A DNA stretch of 64,000 nt from Methylobacter sp. KS41 (GCA_002862125.1 PHSP01000004.1:232935-296934), one strand, 5' to 3'; numbered from the stretch's first letter, positions 55,432-64,000 are shown. The notes: a model not told the origin generated them from the sequence alone. Program-made: numbers and translations.

Positions 55432-55998
55432 GTTGATTTGAAGCCCGGAATCCCTTTCGGCGACAGTGTTTATCGCGCCGCCTCCCGCGCCCTTTCTTGT
55501 AAAGAATTACCGCAAAAACAACTTCTACTTGATAACCAGTTGTTACAAAATCCAATGCTTTGTCAGCTTTATGACATCGTTCAGGACTGGATTTCTATTC
55601 AGAAACCCGCAAGGAGTCTCCACAGAGGCGTTAGCGCTTAACTTGACACAGGCGATAGCGTATCCAAAGGTGTCCGTTTGCAAGTTGGCCCAATTTTTGA
55701 ATGTCTTATTTAATTCGATACTATAACCGGACCAAGGGCACAGCAACAACTTTCGAGTCATGAATAATTTTGTCACTCCTCATTTCCCCCTTAGCTCCAA
55801 TCCGATCCACCTCCAGGAGGCGACACATCCTGGTTACCGCTGTGACATGGTAAAGCCTGACTTTGCTTTGACGGAATATTTTAATCCCGTTACAGATGTC
55901 GATCATAATCGGAAAACCGGCGTAACCGGCTCTTATGCATTGTTTTACCGGCAAGGCATTTCGCCTCGTTGTCAAACGGATCAGGAACTTTAAATCGC
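55432..55998. other. Stretch without a recognisable gene between rarA and the oxidase
   Basis: About 560 bp. Several frames of 60-90 codons are open on both strands but overlap each other, have no clear ribosome binding sites, and match no family I know. On the minus strand, YSIELNKTFKNWANLQTDTF continues for about 60 codons and could be a decayed protein. I do not call a gene. Confidence 0.45.
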
Positions 55999-57093
55999 AT
56001 GTTGGACATCGCGATTATCGGCGCCGGTCTCTCAGGTTTATCCTTGGCTGATCGCCTGTTTGAAGACAAGCGGAATATCACTGTGTTCGAAGCGCGAAAC
56101 CGTTGCGGAGGCAGAATTCTATCCCGCTCAATTACATCAGATTCTACAGATTCATCTTTTATGGCCGATCTGGGACCTGCCTGGCTGTGGCCCGGTCATC
56201 AACCGCGCATAGCGGCGCTGGTAAAGCGCTTGGGATTGAAGCTTTTCCGCCAGTGGAACACCGGTCATAGCCTCTATCAAGCCAATGCCGGCACCGCGCC
56301 AACAATGTTTATCGACGGTCAAACACACGAAACTTCGTGGCGAATTAGAGGCGGTTGCCATCAATTAATAGCCGGCTTAGTGCAGCGGATACCGGACTCA
56401 ATCCTGCATACGCAACATCGCTTGCTGCATCTTGCCGACCGGGATTCCTACATCGAACTGGTATTTGCCGCCGGCGGCAGCCACGTCACTTATCAATCGA
56501 AGCAGGTTGTACTGGCTATGCCGCCCAGGCTATTGGCAGACAACATTATCTTTGAAGCGGCCTCCGCACCGGAACTGATGCAAGCAATGCGGGACACGCC
56601 CACATGGATGGCGGGGCATGCCAAGGCAATGCTGGTCTACCCTGATGCTTTTTGGCGCCGTCGAGGCTTTTCGGGCAATGCATTTATGCCCTATCCAGGA
56701 GCGGTGTTGGCCGATGTTTACGATGCCTGCTCCGAACAGAGTGAACCGGCAGCCTTATCCGGTTTTTTCGGTTTGCCCGCCTTTACCAGGGAACATTGCC
56801 GCGATAATCTTGAAGCTTTAACTGTGCAGCAAATGACGCGACTGTTTGGCGCCGAGGCGGCAAATCCGCTTCATGTCATCATTCAGGATTGGAGCATGGA
56901 GGCGTTTACCGCAACCGGACAAGATCGCACGCCGCCTGCAGAGCACCCTCGCTATGGACATCCGTGGCTGCAATTGGACCATTGGCGGGATAAGCTTTAT
57001 TTTTGCGGGACTGAAACAGCCCAGACGTCCGGAGGCTATCTGGAAGGCGCTCTGGAAGCAGGCGACCGGGTTTTTACAGCTCTGACACTTTAA
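55999..57093 (+). CDS. FAD-dependent amine oxidase family protein
   Basis: The 364 residues start MLDIAIIGAGLSGLSLADRL, an FAD Rossmann site, and have the flavin monoamine oxidase features FEARNRCGGRILS and, at the C-terminus, LYFCGTETAQTSGGYLEGAL, which binds FAD. The ATG at 55999 has AGGAA upstream; a TTG 30 bases earlier is rejected. The substrate is unknown; it may oxidise an amine or a carotenoid-like compound. It lies 14 bases before the next gene and is probably co-transcribed. Confidence 0.88.
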   Translation: MLDIAIIGAGLSGLSLADRLFEDKRNITVFEARNRCGGRILSRSITSDSTDSSFMADLGPAWLWPGHQPRIAALVKRLGLKLFRQWNTGHSLYQANAGTAPTMFIDGQTHETSWRIRGGCHQLIAGLVQRIPDSILHTQHRLLHLADRDSYIELVFAAGGSHVTYQSKQVVLAMPPRLLADNIIFEAASAPELMQAMRDTPTWMAGHAKAMLVYPDAFWRRRGFSGNAFMPYPGAVLADVYDACSEQSEPAALSGFFGLPAFTREHCRDNLEALTVQQMTRLFGAEAANPLHVIIQDWSMEAFTATGQDRTPPAEHPRYGHPWLQLDHWRDKLYFCGTETAQTSGGYLEGALEAGDRVFTALTL

Positions 57094-57106
57094 CCTATGG
57101 GCATTC

Positions 57107-57571
57107 ATGATGATTAGCGAACGGACAAACACCAACAGCATCGTTCAATTTAGGCGGTATATCGCCGGACAAAAATCAATGCTGAAAAAACAATACGATC
57201 AATTACTCGCTAAAGATCTTTCCAGGCAGCAATGGGACGGCTGTTTTCAACGCAATGTATTAACCGTCCTGGAACAGACTTATGATCAAGCCCTGGTGGA
57301 ATTGCAGGCGCTGCCGTTCGATGGCGGCAACAACGCTGTAGATCGAGGCTTAACGGATTTAACTAAACAAACACTGGCGTCTTTCGACGGATTCGTCGAT
57401 GATTTCTTACAGTTTGTCGTTGATAAGCACCGCACCTCCTGCGCCTTATCCAATTTTCCCGGCGAACACAAACCTGACAAGGCTTATGTTAACGAGGTTA
57501 TGCGCGATATCGCCGGACTTTGGCAAAAATTCGCCTTAAATGTCAATGCCTATTTTCTTGAATGCCGGTAG
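57107..57571 (+). CDS. Hypothetical helical protein
   Basis: The 154 residues are predicted mostly helical and soluble (VQFRRYIAGQKSMLKKQYDQ, VLTVLEQTYDQALVELQALP, FVVDKHRTSCALSNFPGEH). There is no signal peptide. I do not recognise a domain. It is sandwiched between the FAD oxidase and a GST gene, with short gaps, suggesting one operon. Confidence 0.65.
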   Translation: MMISERTNTNSIVQFRRYIAGQKSMLKKQYDQLLAKDLSRQQWDGCFQRNVLTVLEQTYDQALVELQALPFDGGNNAVDRGLTDLTKQTLASFDGFVDDFLQFVVDKHRTSCALSNFPGEHKPDKAYVNEVMRDIAGLWQKFALNVNAYFLECR

Positions 57572-57598
57572 CACAGCCCCCAATACAGAGAGATCGCT

Positions 57599-58219
57599 AT
57601 GAAATTTTATTTTACTCCCGGTTCCTGTTCGACTGGAATACATATACTGCTGGAAGAATTGGAACTGGTTTTCGAAGCGCATCTCGTCAATCTAATGGCT
57701 GGCGATCAAAATGCCCCGGAATATCTGGCGTTAAACCCCAAAGCCACCATCCCGGCACTGGTATGGAACGACGGCTCGGCGTTGACCGAATTTCAAGCTA
57801 TCGCCTATTGGCTGGCGCGCAGCTACCCCAAAGCCAGACTGCTGCCCGGCGATGCGGACAGCGACTCGCGCGTCATCGAATTGATGGACTATGCGGTCGG
57901 CACGATTCATGGACAGGGTTTTGCCAGAATTTTCACAAGCGATAAATTTACGCCCGACCCATCCGGCTTTGAAGCGGTAAAGACCCAGGGTCTAAACATC
58001 GTTCAGCAGGGATTTGCCATTGTCAACAAAATTTTACCGGATGAAGGTTACGCAATGGGCGCTTTCAGCATCGCCGATGCCGCCTTGTTTTATGTCGAGT
58101 TTTGGGCTGACAAGACCGGCATTATGCTGCCGGAAAATTGCATGAAACACTATCGATTGATGCTGGCGCGGCCTGTCGTGCGGCGGGTCCTGATGGAGGA
58201 AGGTTATCGCGCCGATTAG
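57599..58219 (+). CDS. Glutathione S-transferase family protein
   Basis: The 206 residues have a thioredoxin-like N-terminal domain (MKFYFTPGSCSTGIHILLEE, then NPKATIPALVWNDGSALTEF with the cis-Pro and Ser-like glutathione site) and an all-helical C-terminal domain (GAFSIADAALFYVEFWAD, the N-capping box). It conjugates or transfers glutathione; substrate unknown. It starts 28 bases after the previous gene and precedes the bacteriohemerythrin. Confidence 0.88.
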   Translation: MKFYFTPGSCSTGIHILLEELELVFEAHLVNLMAGDQNAPEYLALNPKATIPALVWNDGSALTEFQAIAYWLARSYPKARLLPGDADSDSRVIELMDYAVGTIHGQGFARIFTSDKFTPDPSGFEAVKTQGLNIVQQGFAIVNKILPDEGYAMGAFSIADAALFYVEFWADKTGIMLPENCMKHYRLMLARPVVRRVLMEEGYRAD

Positions 58220-58266
58220 TGGCGGAGCATCAGAAAGCAACAATGAACAAGTAAATAGGTGACAAA

Positions 58267-58662
58267 ATGGCATTAATCGAAAAAACCGGCTCAATCAAAC
58301 TTGACTACGAGCCGATTGACAATGATCACGACGAATTTATCATGCTGCTTAATCAGCTGGATTCAGCCGGCAATGCCGACTTTCCCATCCTGTTCCAGCA
58401 ATTGTACGAACATACCGAACAACACTTCGATCGAGAAAATCAATTGATGAAACAAGTCGCATTTCCCGCGGAGACTGAGCACAAAGGCGAACATCAGCGC
58501 GTGCTTGGGGAATTCAAACAATTTAAAACACGGGTTGATAAAGGCCTCATTGCTTTCGGCCGCTCGTTTGTCAGAGACCGGCTCCCGCAATGGTTTCAAC
58601 TGCATGTCCAGACGATGGACAGCGCGCTTGTTGCATACCTTAAAATACGCCAGCAAGCTTAA
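58267..58662 (+). CDS. Bacteriohemerythrin
   Basis: This di-iron O2-binding protein has all ligands: H21 (NDHDEF), H53 and E57 (HFDREN), H72 and H76 (EHKGEHQ), H113 and D118 (HVQTMD). The 131-residue length fits a single four-helix bundle. In methanotrophs such proteins can deliver O2 to the particulate methane monooxygenase; that role is inferred from the family. AGGTG lies upstream of the ATG. It runs on into the AlkB-type gene. Confidence 0.92.
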   Translation: MALIEKTGSIKLDYEPIDNDHDEFIMLLNQLDSAGNADFPILFQQLYEHTEQHFDRENQLMKQVAFPAETEHKGEHQRVLGEFKQFKTRVDKGLIAFGRSFVRDRLPQWFQLHVQTMDSALVAYLKIRQQA

Positions 58663-58670
58663 ATCTACGA

Positions 58671-59249
58671 ATGACTCTCTGCCCTGAACTCGAGATTGTT
58701 GAAGACTTTTACGATTCCGCCGAAAGCGATTGTATCTTTCAGCGCTTATTGCAAGAACAAAATTGGCCTGATAATCGTTATACCGTCGCCGGACGGCAAT
58801 TTGTCTTGCCCAGATTACAGACCTGGCATGCCGACCCTGGAATTTATTATAGCTATAGCAGCAATCTGCTGGAGACCAGTTCATGGACGCCGCTGCTATC
58901 AAGCATTAGGGAAAAAGTCGAGACGTTCCTAAATTTCCCCTTTAACTCGGTACTGGTTAATTTGTATCGAAACGGTCAAGACTATGTCGGTTGGCATGCC
59001 GATAATGAACAGGAAATGGGTGAGCAACCCTTTATTGCCTCGCTGACTTTTGGCGTGGAACGGCAATTTTCCTTCCGGCATAAAAAAACGCCGGAAACCG
59101 GCCGGATAATATTGCGCAGCGGCACTTTACTGATTATGCAACCGGATTTTCAGCATCATTGGCTGCATAGCATTCCCTTCGATAAAAACGTGACCCGGGA
59201 ACGGATTAACTTAACTTTCCGCAAGGTTATCCCATCAAATAGCCAATAA
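58671..59249 (+). CDS. AlkB-type 2-oxoglutarate/Fe(II) dioxygenase
   Basis: The 192 residues form an AlkB-family dioxygenase of the ALKBH2/3 subtype: substrate-lid NLYRNGQDYVGWHADNEQ, iron ligands H109, D111 and H166 (HSIP), and 2-oxoglutarate-binding Arg178 and Arg184 in ERINLTFR. It oxidatively removes methyl groups from 1-methyladenine and 3-methylcytosine in DNA. It begins eight bases after the bacteriohemerythrin stop, so O2 carrier and O2-using enzyme are co-transcribed. Confidence 0.92.
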   Translation: MTLCPELEIVEDFYDSAESDCIFQRLLQEQNWPDNRYTVAGRQFVLPRLQTWHADPGIYYSYSSNLLETSSWTPLLSSIREKVETFLNFPFNSVLVNLYRNGQDYVGWHADNEQEMGEQPFIASLTFGVERQFSFRHKKTPETGRIILRSGTLLIMQPDFQHHWLHSIPFDKNVTRERINLTFRKVIPSNSQ

Positions 59250-59334
59250 AAATCCCGCATTAGACAGAGTGTCCGTAGAATGTCCGTAAGGTTAATTTTA
59301 AAATGAACAACAAACACAAAAATTTTGAATTTCG

Positions 59335-60777
59335 ATGAAGACCCTGTCCTGGAATAACCCTTGGCTGCAATTGCCGGACTGTTTCCACCAGTCAGTGCAA
59401 CCGGTGCCGCTCGACAATCCCTATTTTGCGCATTGCAATCCATACGCAGCGCAATTACTGGGATTGCCGGTTGAGCAATTGACTACAGAGACCGCGCTGC
59501 GCTGTTTTAACGGCAACGGCTTGTTGCCCGGTACAAGTCCTATTGCAAGCGTTTATGCGGGGCATCAATTCGGTATATTTACTTCGCCATTAGGTGATGG
59601 CCGCGCCATTTTGCTGGGCGAGGTTCAGCGCGAAAACGGTATTCGCTACGAAATCCAATTGAAAGGAGCAGGCATAACTCCTTATTCCCGGACACTGGAT
59701 GGCCGCTGTCCTTTAGGTTCGGCGATCAGGGAATATCTTGGCAGCGAGGCTTTAGCCGGATTGGGAATTCCCAGCACCCGTTCGCTTTGTCTTTTGGCTG
59801 GCGGCACGGAAATCCGGCGAGAACACATTTCAACCGCCGCAATTTTGGTCAGAATGGCTCGATCGCATATTCGCTTCGGGCATTTTGAATATTTTCATCA
59901 TCGCGGCGATTTTGACAATGTCAAAATACTGGCCGGATTTGTTATCGAACAGCTTTTTCCCGAATTATTGAATGAACCCGCCGCGCAACGCCCGATGCGG
60001 CTGCTGGAAACCATCGTTGAACGGAGCGCGCGCTTGCTGGCAGGATGGCAGAGTGCGGGTTTTACCCATGGCGTTATCAATACCGATAATATGACAGTGT
60101 ACGGAGACACCCTCGATTTCGGTCCGTTTGGTTTCATGGAAGCCTATGACCCGGAATTTTTGCCGAACCCTGGCGATGACTTGAATCGTTATCAGTTTGA
60201 CCAGCAGCCTGAGATAGGCCGCTGGAATTGTCTGGCGCTGGCGGAAGCAATGTCATCCCTTTTACCTGGACGGACCATTCCCGCCAAATTGTTACGTTTA
60301 TACCGGCAAAACTATTCCCGGCATTTTCTTCTGCGCATGCGTCAGAAGCTGGGGCTTGCAGCGGAGCATCCTGACGATGCCGGACTAGTAGACGGTCTGT
60401 TAGAAACACTACGGAATGGCGGAATCGATTACTCAGTTTTTTTTCGCCGCCTTGCCGAATTCGATGAGCCAGGAAAAAACCGGGAACTCTTTGCCTTAAC
60501 CAAGGAACCGGCCGTACTGACAGGTTGGCTGAACAGTTACCGGGACCGGTTAATTCTGGAAAAAACGTCTGGCCAAGAGCGCCGTAACCTGATGAACCAA
60601 GTCAACCCTTGTTATGTGCTGCGCGGTCATTTGTTAAACAAGGCCATTAATTGCGCTGAGCAAGGCGATTTAAGAGAATTTCACCGTTTGTTTACGCTCG
60701 TGCAGAAGCCCTTTGAAGAACAACAGGATATGGCGTTTTACTCGTTGCCGCAGACTGAGGAACTGCTTCCTGTATGA
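59335..60777 (+). CDS. selO: Protein adenylyltransferase SelO (YdiU)
   Basis: SelO is a pseudokinase-fold enzyme that transfers AMP to Ser, Thr or Tyr of target proteins. The 480 residues carry YAGHQFGIFTSPLGDGRAIL, QLKGAGITPYSR, LDGRCPLGSAIREYLGSEAL, the catalytic-loop GVINTDNMTVYG, and DFGPFGFMEAY. E. coli YdiU ends in Cys-Ser-Ser and eukaryotic SelO has selenocysteine there; this protein ends EELLPV with no Cys. It is alone, 85 bp after the AlkB-type gene. Confidence 0.93.
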   Translation: MKTLSWNNPWLQLPDCFHQSVQPVPLDNPYFAHCNPYAAQLLGLPVEQLTTETALRCFNGNGLLPGTSPIASVYAGHQFGIFTSPLGDGRAILLGEVQRENGIRYEIQLKGAGITPYSRTLDGRCPLGSAIREYLGSEALAGLGIPSTRSLCLLAGGTEIRREHISTAAILVRMARSHIRFGHFEYFHHRGDFDNVKILAGFVIEQLFPELLNEPAAQRPMRLLETIVERSARLLAGWQSAGFTHGVINTDNMTVYGDTLDFGPFGFMEAYDPEFLPNPGDDLNRYQFDQQPEIGRWNCLALAEAMSSLLPGRTIPAKLLRLYRQNYSRHFLLRMRQKLGLAAEHPDDAGLVDGLLETLRNGGIDYSVFFRRLAEFDEPGKNRELFALTKEPAVLTGWLNSYRDRLILEKTSGQERRNLMNQVNPCYVLRGHLLNKAINCAEQGDLREFHRLFTLVQKPFEEQQDMAFYSLPQTEELLPV

Positions 60778-60992
60778 ATCTGTTTTAGTCAAACACAGAT
60801 TGAAGCCATATTCCGTTTCGGAAGACAGCCGCTCAATACACAGTTCTCATCTTTGTCACAAATCCTCCAGTTTATGCTGTTCTTGTCGTTATGCTTGCAT
60901 CCAGGCGGAAGCTCTTTTAAGTGCGGTCAAGCTATCTAGCTAATATTTAACACAAAATATATTGCCAAAAACTGGAACGGGACTTGCTGATA

Positions 60993-61009
60993 TTGCAATA
61001 ACAGCAATA
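60993..61009 (+). promoter_or_regulatory. Operator-like site upstream of the flavodoxin gene
   Basis: TTGCAATAACAGCAATA contains the dyad TATTGC-N7-GCAATA at 60991-61009. It lies 36 bp before the flavodoxin ATG. It matches 15 of 17 bases of the site at 49819, upstream of the quinone reductase gene, suggesting a shared redox-linked regulator. Confidence 0.5.
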
Positions 61010-61044
61010 CAGTTTTGTCCCGCAATCTCGATCAAAGGTGATTT

Positions 61045-61599
61045 ATGAGTAAAATTGGCATTTTTTTCGGAACTGATACCGGCAGCACCCGATTGGTAGC
61101 TAAGAAAATCTTTAGCTTATTAGGTGAAGAGCTAGCCGACAAGCCCATAAACATCAACCGCGCCAGTCCGGCTGAATTGTTGAAGTATGATGCCTTGATA
61201 CTCGGCACACCGAGTTATGGGGCCGGTGATTTACCTGGGCTGACGGCCGGTTGTCAGGAAAGCAGTTGGCAAGAGTTCGTGCCCTATCTGGATGATGTCG
61301 ACCTGTCAGGTAAACGAGTAGCCTTGTTCGGGCTGGGAAATCAGGAACGTTACGCCTCGCGCTTTGCCAGTTCGCTGATTCAGCTTTACCGGGTATTTTA
61401 TGGCTACGGCGCCGACATCATCGGCCCCTGGAGCACCGAAGGTTATCAGTTCGAACATTCCGATTCAATAATCGATAACCAGTTCGTCGGCCTAGTGCTG
61501 GATCAGCGTACGCAGCCGTTCTTAACCGAGGAGCGGATTAAAACCTGGCTGGCGCAAGTAACCCCGCAATTGCTGCCTGCTTTGCAGGAGGCGGCCTAG
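61045..61599 (+). CDS. nifF: Long-chain flavodoxin (NifF type)
   Basis: This FMN electron carrier has the phosphate loop GTDTGSTR (residues 9-16), ALILGTPSYGAGDLPGL with the 50s loop, and VALFGLGNQERYASRFASSL with the long-chain insertion; 184 residues is the long-chain size. NifF flavodoxins feed electrons to nitrogenase, and the LRV protein that follows is a known neighbour in nitrogen-fixation clusters, so I infer NifF rather than a general flavodoxin. AGGTGA precedes the ATG. Confidence 0.85.
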   Translation: MSKIGIFFGTDTGSTRLVAKKIFSLLGEELADKPININRASPAELLKYDALILGTPSYGAGDLPGLTAGCQESSWQEFVPYLDDVDLSGKRVALFGLGNQERYASRFASSLIQLYRVFYGYGADIIGPWSTEGYQFEHSDSIIDNQFVGLVLDQRTQPFLTEERIKTWLAQVTPQLLPALQEAA

Positions 61600-61601
61600 G
61601 C

Positions 61602-62218
61602 ATGCCGCAAACCGGGCCCGCGCCCATCCGGTCTACGCGTCCGATTACACCCAGGACAGCTTTTGGGAACGCCGGGCGATCGCCGCCCGGTATTTACCGC
61701 CCCATAATTTACGGCCTTTGCTGACCGATCCCGATGAAGCTGTACGGCGCGTATTGGCCTACCGGGCGCCTTTGGAGTGGTTGCTGGAATTGAGCAACGA
61801 CACGGATAGAGAAGTCAGAATAACAGTAGCGGACCGCTTGCCTGAGCAACAATTGGAGCTGATGGTCAAGGACCCGGATTATCTGGTTCGCGTCTATGTG
61901 GCTAAACGCTTGCCGGCAGGGCGTTTGTTCCGGCTGGTAAGCGACCCTGATAATGAGGTGCGGCGCACGGTAGCGGAACGTATACCCGCCGTCAGTCTGG
62001 GATTGATCGCGAATGATGCAGAAACCGGCATCCGCCGCATCGTCGCCCAACAAATAGATGTTGCCGATCTGGAGATGATGAGCAAAGACGATGACTGGAC
62101 GGTGCGCTACGAAGTGGCGTTGCGGGCAAAGCCGGATTTGCTGCAGCAGATGCTGGAAGATGCAGAAGAAGAAGTCCGCCTCGCCGCCCGGCAACGTTTG
62201 GAAGCTTCGCCGGCTTAG
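61602..62218 (+). CDS. LRV-repeat protein, start unresolved
   Basis: Seven 24-residue leucine-rich variant repeats are visible, each with DPxxxVRxxVAxRLP-type cores (DPDYLVRVYVAKRLP, DPDNEVRRTVAERIP). Upstream in the same frame HPVYASDYTQDSFWERR is clearly coding, and the frame is open back to 61562 with Cys codons (NCCLLCRR), yet contains no ATG, GTG or TTG before the TTG at 61718. An ATG at 61602 with a perfect AGGAGG lies in another frame. Either a non-standard start overlapping the flavodoxin or a 1-base indel applies. LRV proteins near nif genes carry an N-terminal 4Fe-4S domain. Confidence 0.7.
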
Positions 62219-62502
62219 CCCCTGAGTCATGGATAGTGGCTCTGCCGGCAGTCTGATTTAGTTGCTCGAAAACCCGGCGGAGCCAATCATCAGGAACTCT
62301 GTTACTTGCCTCTTTCCGGACTCGCCGTGCCGGCATTGTTGTATATACCCTCTAAGCGAAGGCCCGGAATTGAAATACATAAGGCATACCTAAAAGAAAA
62401 GGACTGAGCTTTCCCCTTGACTCCTGCAGCCAAGTCATAATCTTACTAATCCGGAAACCCGTATGGCGCATTAGCGAAAGCTTAATACGCCCCGGTGACG
62501 GA

Positions 62503-64000
62503 TTAACCAATCCTGTATTCATCCTCCAGTAATTTCGCATGGGCTGCGGCCAGTCTGGCGATAGGGATCCGCGGCGCTGAACAGGAGACATAATTCAGTT
62601 TGATGTGATGACAGAAGCGGATCGATTGCGGATGCCCGCCTTGTTCGCCGCAAATGCCTATTGAAATATCGGGACGGGTTTTACGTCCTGAATCCGCAGT
62701 CATTTTCATTAACTGGCCGACGCCTTTGGCATCAAGCACTTCAAACGGATTGTCTTCAAGCAAGCCGGTTTCATTGTAAAGAGGCAGGAATTTATTTTCC
62801 GCATCCTCGCGTGAAAATGAGAAAGTCGCCTGGGTTAAGTCGTTGGTGCCGAACGAGAAAAATTCGGCCACTTTAGCCAATTCACCTGCTCGAGTACAAG
62901 CTCTGACGGTTTCCACCATGGTTCCGAATTTAAATTCCAGCTTGATACCGTACTCATTTTCGACTTCCTGTTGAATTTGATCAACAAAGGATTTCACCTT
63001 TTTCAATTCCTGTGAGGTAATAACCTGAGGCACCATGATTTCAGGCGAAATCGGCGTGCGTTGTTTGGCGCAGAGCGCCGCCGCTTCAAGAATTGACCGG
63101 ATCTGCATCTGGTAAATTTCCGGATACGACATGCCAAGGCGCACGCCCCGATGACCCAGCATTGGATTAACTTCGTACAATTCCTTGACTTTCTTCAGCA
63201 TCAATTCCTTTTTAGCAATCGCTTTATTGATGACTTCTTCATTCAAATGATTGAACGGCGCAGGTAATAATGTGTGGTCGCCCATCGTATCCAGAGCAAC
63301 CTGCTGTCCCTGAACCATGACTTTATACAGATTCAAGGATTTGATTTCATCTTCCAGCTGGTGCTCACCGGGCAGAAATTCATGCATCGGCGGGTCCAGC
63401 AGCCTTACCGTGACCGGATAAGGCGACATGGCCTCAAATATCTGCTTAAAGTCATCCCGCTGAATCGGAAATAATTTTTCCAGAGCCTCCTGTCTGGCTT
63501 CCTTATTGTCGGCCAGAATCATATCAATGACTAAAGGCAAACGATCCGACGCATTAAACATGCGTTCGGTCCGGCACAGACCGATACCCGTTGCGCCATA
63601 GTTGACCGCCATGCGCGCGCGTTCGGGCGTATCGACATTGGCATGAACTTCCAGCTCGGCAACTTCATCGGCCCACGATAGCAAGGTTTTTAATTCATCG
63701 GAAAACGAAGGTTCAATCGTGGGTATTTTGCCTAAATAAATAAGGCCGGTGCTGCCGTCAATGGTGATGATATCGCCTTCGCGAAGATGCAGATCGCCAA
63801 TTACCGCTTGACGGGAACGGACATCTATTTTTATATCCTCGGCGCCTGCAATGCAGGCCTTGCCCATGCCTCTGGCAACCACGGCGGCATGCGAGGTTTT
63901 ACCGCCGCGGCTGGTCAGAATACCCTGGGCCGCAAAAAAGCCGTGAATATCTTCCGGCTTGGTTTCTTCTCTCAACAAAATGACCCGCTCTCCGGTACGG
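62503..64000 (-). CDS. ppdK: Pyruvate phosphate dikinase, C-terminal part (runs off the window)
   Basis: PPDK interconverts pyruvate, ATP and phosphate with PEP, AMP and pyrophosphate. Only about the last 500 residues are in the window: the swivelling His domain with LTSRGGKTSHAAVVARGMGK (catalytic His in TSHAAV), IDGSTGLIYLG, and the TIM-barrel PEP domain (GIGLCRTERMF, VRLLDPPMHEFLPG, SFGTNDLTQATFSFSREDAE, SIGICGEQGGHP with the proton-donor-type Cys). The gene continues past 64000. PPDK is typical of glycolysis in type I methanotrophs. Confidence 0.95.
   Translation of the reverse strand, partial: RTGERVILLREETKPEDIHGFFAAQGILTSRGGKTSHAAVVARGMGKACIAGAEDIKIDVRSRQAVIGDLHLREGDIITIDGSTGLIYLGKIPTIEPSFSDELKTLLSWADEVAELEVHANVDTPERARMAVNYGATGIGLCRTERMFNASDRLPLVIDMILADNKEARQEALEKLFPIQRDDFKQIFEAMSPYPVTVRLLDPPMHEFLPGEHQLEDEIKSLNLYKVMVQGQQVALDTMGDHTLLPAPFNHLNEEVINKAIAKKELMLKKVKELYEVNPMLGHRGVRLGMSYPEIYQMQIRSILEAAALCAKQRTPISPEIMVPQVITSQELKKVKSFVDQIQQEVENEYGIKLEFKFGTMVETVRACTRAGELAKVAEFFSFGTNDLTQATFSFSREDAENKFLPLYNETGLLEDNPFEVLDAKGVGQLMKMTADSGRKTRPDISIGICGEQGGHPQSIRFCHHIKLNYVSCSAPRIPIARLAAAHAKLLEDEYRIG

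Noticed and set aside
55438-55975. Several overlapping ORFs between rarA and the FAD oxidase
   Set aside because: Frames conflict on both strands, ribosome binding sites are missing and no domain is recognised.

Overview
The window looks like chromosome from a gamma-proteobacterial methane oxidiser of the Methylococcales type, with strong insertion-sequence traffic. I infer this from the combination of a hopanoid-associated RND transporter (HpnN-like), a pyruvate phosphate dikinase, a SmbP-like small metal-binding protein, a NifF-type flavodoxin followed by an LRV-repeat protein, a DUF411 copper-type protein, a PEP-CTERM-like small protein, and the gamma-proteobacterial gene orders pilMNOPQ-aroKB-damX and lolA-rarA. 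No 16S rRNA or methane monooxygenase gene is present, so the genus is not fixed.

Layout. 1-5.2 kb: IS debris, a tRNA-Leu(UAA), a small exported protein, about 1.8 kb of AT-rich non-coding DNA holding two palindromic or MITE-like elements, and an intact ISAs1-family element with 10-bp target duplications directly upstream of pilM. 5.3-15.2 kb: conserved core with type IV pilus genes (pilMNOPQ), shikimate genes (aroK, aroB), a DamX-like ATPase, hemE, a DUF411 gene and tRNA-Thr(CGU). 15.2-20.3 kb: pile-up of five IS elements (IS3 twice, IS1634, IS630, IS5), mostly decayed. 20.7-32.3 kb: mixed genes: apbE, an EF-hand protein, a large autotransporter, ybjQ, the selenium genes selU (mnmH) and an oxidoreductase-selD fusion, smbP, a YgjP-type metallopeptidase and a DUF5710 protein. 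32.9-38.7 kb: hpnN, tetR, a broken IS3 element and a methyltransferase. 39-43.6 kb: epimerase, DUF523/DUF1722 protein, then a small accessory islet (phage-like protein, small membrane protein, DUF4062 protein) with palindromic, cassette-like spacers. 43.6-64 kb: core and metabolic genes: DUF1499, phrB, thiE-thiD, HD-GYP, nspC, a quinone reductase, mrcB-lolA-rarA, an FAD amine oxidase-like gene, GST, bacteriohemerythrin, an AlkB-type dioxygenase, selO, flavodoxin-LRV protein, and the 3' part of ppdK running off the right end.

How they work together. pilMNOP form the inner-membrane alignment complex of the type IV pilus and pilQ the outer-membrane secretin. aroK and aroB supply chorismate. selD makes selenophosphate, which SelU uses to convert 2-thiouridine to 2-selenouridine in tRNA. 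thiD and thiE are consecutive steps of thiamine synthesis. mrcB, lolA and rarA serve cell wall, lipoprotein sorting and replication. Selenium genes recur (selU, selD, selO) but are not one locus.

I did not find a clearly new multi-gene system. The best candidates for a second look are the 41.1-43.3 kb islet around the DUF4062 protein, a 17-bp sequence shared upstream of the quinone reductase and the flavodoxin, the overlapping mini-ORF at the pilQ start, the displaced start or Cys-bearing 5' extension of the LRV protein, and three non-coding inverted-repeat elements.
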